From: JALZEG01 sp035942255
GTDB taxonomy: Bacteria; Actinomycetota; CADDZG01; WHSQ01
Length of the DNA stretch: 64,000 nucleotides
Assembly (NCBI GenBank): GCA_035942255.1
Contig: DASZDG010000050.1
Span: 1 to 64,000, forward strand
Direction of reading: 5' to 3'
Positions 59,768 to 64,000 of the stretch are shown piece by piece. The position numbers were made by a program, and so were the translations under genes. Each line of letters begins with the position of its first letter. The stretch's first letter is position 1. The notes beneath the pieces were generated by a model. That model made no database searches, had not been told where the DNA came from, and saw only the letters and a list, made by a program, of their open reading frames with translations.

Positions 59768-61858
59768 ATGAAGATAGCTTTCGGGATCAGCTGGAACGAT
59801 TCCAAGAAAGGCCAGTACCTCGCCGCCGTAGGCCTCACCTTGGGGCTTCTTTTCGCGTCCATGCCCGGGTTCGGGCAGTCGATGGCGCAGACGACGTCCG
59901 AGATGGTCAAGGTCATCGTGCGCGAGCTCCCCGGATCCGGCTCGGCCCCCGAGCAGATGGTCGAAGACCTCGGCGGAGACGTAGGGCGCCATATAGGGAT
60001 CGTCGACAGCTTCACCGCGACCGTCCCGGCCGCGAGCATCTCCGCGCTGAACGGGTCCCCCGGCGTCCACTCGATCACGGAAGACCGCCGCGTCCGCCTT
60101 CTCCACGAGGTGAACGGCTACGACCCCAGCCTGTCTTCGAACGCAGGCTCGATCTTCAACACCACCAACGCCGTCAAGGCGAGGGACTTCTGGCGTGACG
60201 GCATCACCGGCAAGGGCGTCGACGTGGCGATGATCGACTCCGGCGTCGTGCCGGTCGACGGCCTCACGGTGCCCGGCAAGGTCGTCAACGGCCCCGACCT
60301 CTCGTTCGAGTCCGGCTCCGAGCCCCACCGCTACCTCGACACGTTCGGCCACGGCACGCACATGGCCGGGATCATCGCCGGACGCGACAACGGCGTGACG
60401 AGCGGCAAGGAGAACGGCGACCACGACAACTTCATCGGTGTGGCGCCCGACGCCCGCATCGTGAGCGTGAAGGTCGCCGCCAGCGACGGCGCGACGGACG
60501 TGTCGCAGGTCCTCGCCGCCATCGACTGGGTCGTCCAGCACCGCAACAGCGGGGGCCTGAACATCAGGGTGCTGAACCTGTCGTTCGGCACGGACGGCAC
60601 CCAGAGCTACGTCGTCGACCCCCTGACGTACGCGGCCGAGGTCGCGTGGCACAAGGGCATCGTCGTCGTGGTCGCCGCCGGCAACTCGCAGTTCGGGAGC
60701 TCGGCGCTGAACAACCCCGCGTACGACCCGTACGTCATCGCCGTCGGCGCCTCCGACACGAAGGGCACGTTCGACACGTCCGACGACACGGTTCCGGAGT
60801 GGTCGGCACGTGGTGACGGTCTCAGGAACCCCGACCTCGTCGCACCCGGCAAGTCGATCGCGAGCCTCCGCGCACCCGGCTCGTTCATCGACGTCGAGTA
60901 CCCCGAGGGCCGCGTCAACGACAAGCTCTTCAAGGGCAGCGGCACGTCGCAGGCGGCCGCGGTCGTCTCCGGTGCTGCGGCTCTCGTGATCCAGCAGCGT
61001 CCGAACATCACCCCGGACCAGGTCAAGGCCCTGTTCAAGGGCACGGCGTCGAAGATGCCCGTCGCCGACCCGCAGGCGCAGGGCTCGGGCGTGCTGAACC
61101 TGAAGGCGGCCCGCACGGCGCCGACGCCCCTCGCCGCGGTCCAGACGTGGCCGAAGGCGACGGGCGTGGGATCTCTCGAGCTAGCTCGTGGGACGCAGCA
61201 CCTCGTCATGAAGGGCCCGGACACGGCCTGCCTCGAGAAGTACGAGGCCGACAACGCCACCGCCGAGGCCGCTGCTGCGGTCGAGGAGGAGGTGGCTCCG
61301 GCAGCCGAGGAGGCCGCCGAGGTCGTCGAGGAAGCCGTCGAGGGGGCCGCGGCCCCCGCGGAGGAGACCGCTCCGGTCGAGGAGACAGCTCCGGTCGAGG
61401 AGGCAGCCCCGGTCGAGGAGACGGCTCCCGTGAACGAGGCGTCGTCCGAGACGATGCCGACGCCGCAGAACGCGCCGGTCGAGCAGTCCTCGGTCGTGGC
61501 CGCCACAGCGACGGCCGCACCCCTCACGGCCGAGGAGGCGTGTCCCGACGTGGACGTCATGCTCCACGGCGAGAAGGACATCTTCGGACAGCCGTGGGAC
61601 GGCGCCACCTGGAGCGGCCGCAGCTGGAGTGGAGCGACGTGGTCCGGTGGCACCTGGAACGGCCGCAGCTGGTCCGGCGAGGGCTGGAACGGCCGCAGCT
61701 GGTCGGGCGCCACCTGGTCCGGAGCGACGTGGTCGGGCCGCAGCTGGACCGGCGCCACGTGGTCCGGCGCCACCTGGTCCGGGGCAACGTGGTCCGGCGC
61801 CACCTGGTCCGGAGCGACTTGGTCCGGCGCAACTTGGTCCGGAGCGACCTGGTCGTAG
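59768..61858 (+). CDS. Secreted subtilisin-like protease with tryptophan-rich repeat tail
   Basis: A 696-residue S8 peptidase. It has a signal peptide (about 1-40), an I9-like pro-domain (about 45-112, VKVIVRELPG to HSITEDRRVR) and the catalytic domain with Asp157 (AMIDSGV), His195 (FGHGTHMAG), oxyanion Asn305 (AAGN) and Ser394 (GSGTSQAAA). A Glu/Ala-rich linker (about 510-600, VEETAPVEEAAPV) leads to 17 tandem WSGAT-type pentapeptides at the C-terminus. The tail and linker are unusual and may bind a surface or pack as a small beta-rich layer. GAGGGGGT precedes the ATG by 6 nt. It is likely exported and autocatalytically activated. Confidence 0.92.
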   Translation: MKIAFGISWNDSKKGQYLAAVGLTLGLLFASMPGFGQSMAQTTSEMVKVIVRELPGSGSAPEQMVEDLGGDVGRHIGIVDSFTATVPAASISALNGSPGVHSITEDRRVRLLHEVNGYDPSLSSNAGSIFNTTNAVKARDFWRDGITGKGVDVAMIDSGVVPVDGLTVPGKVVNGPDLSFESGSEPHRYLDTFGHGTHMAGIIAGRDNGVTSGKENGDHDNFIGVAPDARIVSVKVAASDGATDVSQVLAAIDWVVQHRNSGGLNIRVLNLSFGTDGTQSYVVDPLTYAAEVAWHKGIVVVVAAGNSQFGSSALNNPAYDPYVIAVGASDTKGTFDTSDDTVPEWSARGDGLRNPDLVAPGKSIASLRAPGSFIDVEYPEGRVNDKLFKGSGTSQAAAVVSGAAALVIQQRPNITPDQVKALFKGTASKMPVADPQAQGSGVLNLKAARTAPTPLAAVQTWPKATGVGSLELARGTQHLVMKGPDTACLEKYEADNATAEAAAAVEEEVAPAAEEAAEVVEEAVEGAAAPAEETAPVEETAPVEEAAPVEETAPVNEASSETMPTPQNAPVEQSSVVAATATAAPLTAEEACPDVDVMLHGEKDIFGQPWDGATWSGRSWSGATWSGGTWNGRSWSGEGWNGRSWSGATWSGATWSGRSWTGATWSGATWSGATWSGATWSGATWSGATWSGATWS
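61595..61855 (+). repeat. Tandem 15-nt repeats encoding 17 tryptophan pentapeptides
   Basis: 261 nt encode 17 units of W-(S/D/N/T)-G-(A/R/G/E)-(T/S/G) plus WS at the extreme C-terminus of the protease (residues 610-696). Six consecutive WSGAT units end the array. The codons vary between units (GGC, GGA and GGG for Gly; ACC, ACG and ACT for Thr), so the peptide pattern is kept while the DNA diverges, which argues for selection. Confidence 0.9.
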
Positions 61859-61927
61859 GCATTGACCGCAACACCAGCGTGACGGTTGAAGTCGGCTGAG
61901 ACGCAGGCCGACCACTAGAGAAGGCCG

Positions 61928-63991
61928 ATGAGAGCACTGACGAGACGGAACGAAGGCGACAGGGAGCGGGGGGTCAAGCCCCCGCTCCTTCGCCTGTCCG
62001 GCACCGCCCGCGTGTGGCTCCTGAGCGTCGGCGTCGCGCTCCTCGCGGCGTACCTCACCACCGGCCTCGCCTCGTCCCGCCTCGACACGATCGCGAACCC
62101 GTTCGAGATCCCGTGGTGGGCGGTCGGCGGGCTGTTCTTCCTGGCGGAGGTCTGCGTCGTGCACCTCCAGTTCCGGCGCGAGGCGTACTCGTTCTCGCTC
62201 AGCGAGATCCCGCTCGTGCTCGGGCTCTTCTTCCTCACGCCGGCGGCCCTCGTGTTCGCGCAGCTCGTGGGGTCGGGCGCGGCCCTCGCGTTCCACCGCC
62301 GGCAGTCGCCGTTGAAGCTCGTCTTCAACCTCGCGCACCTCTCGCTCGAGGCGATCCTCGCCTCGCTCCTCTTCCAGCAGATCGTCATCACCGGCGACCC
62401 GACGAACTTCGAAGGGTGGATCGGCACCGGCATCGCGGTCGCGCTCACGACGTTCCTCAGCGCGGCGATGATCGCGCTCGCGATCTCGCTGTCCGAGGGC
62501 AAGGTGCACCTCGAAGCGCTGACCGAAGGCCTCGGCCCGGGGATGATGGCCGCCCTCACGAACACGTGCATCGCTCTCGTCGCGTCCACGCTCATGTGGG
62601 TGCGCCCGCAGGTCGCGTGGCTGCTGCTCGTGCCGGTGGCGACGTTGTTCTTCGCCTACCGCGCCTACACGTCCGAGCGGCAGAAGCACAAGAGCCTCGA
62701 GTCGCTCTACGAGTCGAGCCGCGTGATCCAGGGGTCGCTGCAGATCGAGGCGACGATCAGCGAGCTGCTCTCGCAGGCGCGCAAGATGTTCCAGGCCGAG
62801 GTCGCGCAGATCACGTTCTTCCCGGCGAACAACGAGCGCGTCGCGTACCGGAGCTCGATGGGCCCCGGTGACGAGGGGTACCTCATGCGCGAGCTCCACC
62901 TCGACCCGCGCGACGGGGTGTGGGCCCGGGTCGCGTCGGAGGGCGAGGCCCTCCTGATCCGCAAGCCGATCCTCAACGAGAACATCCGCAAGCACTTCGA
63001 GGCCCGCGGCATGCGCGACGCGATCGTCGCCCCGCTGCACGCGGGGGGCACCGTGATCGGGACGTTCGCGGTCGGCAGCCGCCTCGGCGACGTCAGCACG
63101 TTCGACGAGGCCGACCTCAAGCTCTTCCAGACCCTCTCCAACCACGCGAGCGTGTCGCTCGAGAACGCGCGGCTGGTCGGGCGCCTGGAGGAGTCGCTCG
63201 CGCACCTGACGGAGATGAACCAGCTGAAGGACGACTTCGTCGCGGCGGTGTCGCACGAGCTGCGCACGCCGCTGACCTCGATCCAGGGGTACATCAAGAC
63301 GCTCCTCCGTCCGAACGTCGAGTTCTCGCCCGACGACCAGCGGTCGTTCATCGAGGCCGTCGACCGCCAGAGCGAGAGGCTGCGCCGACTGATCGAGGAC
63401 CTGCTCGTGGTGTCGCGCATCGAGTCCGACCGTGACAACCTCCTCGTCACGCCCGTCGTCCTCCAGAAGGTCGCCCGTCACGTCGTCGACGAGTTCCGCG
63501 CCCGCACTGCGACGAGGTCGTTCGACTTCCGCTTCGACCAGAGCCTCATCGAGGTCGACACCGACGAGACGAAGGTCCACCAGGTGGTGTCGAACTTCGT
63601 CGACAACGCGCTGAAGTACGCGCCGGATGGGACGACGATCACGATCGGGGGCCGCACCGAGGGCGACTACGCGGTCATCTCCGTCGCCGACGAGGGCTCC
63701 GGGATCCCGGAGGCCGAGCAGGCCCGCATCTTCGACCGCTTCTACCAGATCGACCAGTCGTCGACGCGGACGGCCGGGGGCACCGGTCTGGGTCTGTACA
63801 TCTGCAAGAAGCTGGCCGAGGCCATCGGCGGCGATATCTGCCTCGAGCGCTCCGACGAGCGGGGGTCGGTGTTCGCTCTGAGGATCCCCCTGGTCCCGCC
63901 CCGCGACGCGGTGCGGCAGTCGTTCCCGTCGCTGACGATCGGCCGCCCGCCGCTGAGCGACGCGCCGGAGCCGGCCTTCTCCCTCCGCTAG
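61928..63991 (+). CDS. Membrane sensor histidine kinase with GAF domain
   Basis: A 687-residue kinase. The N-terminal half has about eight membrane helices (from VWLLSVGVALLAAYLTTGL to LLLVPVATLFFAYRA), then a GAF domain (about 270-420). The HisKA helix carries His443 in VSHELRTPLTSIQGY, and the HATPase_c domain has the N box VSNFVDNALKYAP, G1 VADEGSGIPE and G2 GGTGLGLYICKKL. It is complete, with the stop codon in the window, and no response regulator follows within the visible 9 nt. It starts about 70 nt after the protease gene and may be transcribed with it. Confidence 0.92.
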   Translation: MRALTRRNEGDRERGVKPPLLRLSGTARVWLLSVGVALLAAYLTTGLASSRLDTIANPFEIPWWAVGGLFFLAEVCVVHLQFRREAYSFSLSEIPLVLGLFFLTPAALVFAQLVGSGAALAFHRRQSPLKLVFNLAHLSLEAILASLLFQQIVITGDPTNFEGWIGTGIAVALTTFLSAAMIALAISLSEGKVHLEALTEGLGPGMMAALTNTCIALVASTLMWVRPQVAWLLLVPVATLFFAYRAYTSERQKHKSLESLYESSRVIQGSLQIEATISELLSQARKMFQAEVAQITFFPANNERVAYRSSMGPGDEGYLMRELHLDPRDGVWARVASEGEALLIRKPILNENIRKHFEARGMRDAIVAPLHAGGTVIGTFAVGSRLGDVSTFDEADLKLFQTLSNHASVSLENARLVGRLEESLAHLTEMNQLKDDFVAAVSHELRTPLTSIQGYIKTLLRPNVEFSPDDQRSFIEAVDRQSERLRRLIEDLLVVSRIESDRDNLLVTPVVLQKVARHVVDEFRARTATRSFDFRFDQSLIEVDTDETKVHQVVSNFVDNALKYAPDGTTITIGGRTEGDYAVISVADEGSGIPEAEQARIFDRFYQIDQSSTRTAGGTGLGLYICKKLAEAIGGDICLERSDERGSVFALRIPLVPPRDAVRQSFPSLTIGRPPLSDAPEPAFSLR

Positions 63992-64000
63992 CCGCGGCGG

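Noticed and set aside
61595..61855. CRISPR-like array at the short tandem repeats
   Set aside because: The repeats are 15-nt in-frame codon units at the end of a protease gene with no spacers.

Overview
The window looks like chromosomal DNA of an actinobacterium. GC content is high (about 70% by eye), GTG and TTG starts are frequent, and the gene set (UdgX-type uracil-DNA glycosylase, MidA-like methyltransferase, PknB-like Ser/Thr kinase, DUF3817 protein, PGM1-related ATP-grasp ligase, Staphylococcus-type class I aldolase) fits Actinomycetota, probably an uncultured or deep-branching lineage. The exact lineage cannot be read from this sequence.

Layout. Positions 1-28.4 kb are mostly housekeeping and accessory core genes: a HIT protein cut by the left edge, thrS, class I aldolase, a MidA-like methyltransferase, Hsp20, a lipoprotein, a 2-hydroxyacid dehydrogenase with a 45-residue zinc-ribbon partner, a DUF4365-TPR protein, clpB, ftsH, a Ser/Thr kinase, udgX, a GGDEF-EAL protein, a DMT exporter, an ABC-F ATPase, an M1-like peptidase, a cold-shock protein, a solitary adenine DNA methyltransferase and an adenylate cyclase. 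From 28.5 to 34.3 kb there is a tyrosine recombinase followed by a compact 4.8-kb module bounded by two inverted copies of an 18-bp dyad site. The module holds two convergent genes, a family 2 glycosyltransferase and a 1212-residue protein joining an Mrr-like nuclease domain, a STAND ATPase and helical repeats (antiviral Avs-like architecture). The left site contains the recombinase stop codon, and each site sits 4-6 nt in front of a cargo start codon, so inversion would swap which gene follows the recombinase. Positions 34.4-44.3 kb return to core genes: a methyltransferase, an esterase, an MBOAT plus SGNH pair for exported acylation, secreted proteins, the PGM1-like ligase and an oxidoreductase.

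From 44.40 to 53.76 kb a 9.35-kb, lower-GC genomic island splits a host tRNA-Val(CAC) gene. The 3' half of the tRNA lies at the left end and the 5' half at the right end, both on the minus strand, with an 18-bp anticodon-arm sequence directly repeated at the two junctions. The two halves join into a perfect 72-nt tRNA. The island carries its own, diverged but intact tRNA-Val(CAC). Its cargo is a tightly overlapping minus-strand operon (dUTPase, phosphoribosyltransferase-like protein, ORC/CDC6-like ATPase, an unrecognised protein, adenine methyltransferase, SIR2-like NADase), a deaminase-MazG-like fusion on the other strand, and a small regulatory block (XRE repressor, a frameshifted AlpA/excisionase-like gene, a small DNA-binding protein) with a clear operator. 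No integrase is present in the island. The cargo looks like anti-phage or nucleotide-based defence.

The right end, 53.8-64 kb, is core again: a DUF3817 membrane protein that seems to begin at a CTG codon, a response regulator coupled to a membrane kinase-like protein without an ATPase domain, uvrA, a class V aminotransferase, a subtilisin-like protease with a tryptophan-rich pentapeptide repeat tail, and a GAF-containing sensor histidine kinase.

Many neighbouring genes overlap, including four convergent pairs whose ends overlap at the stop codons. No rRNA gene, CRISPR array or recognisable insertion sequence was seen.
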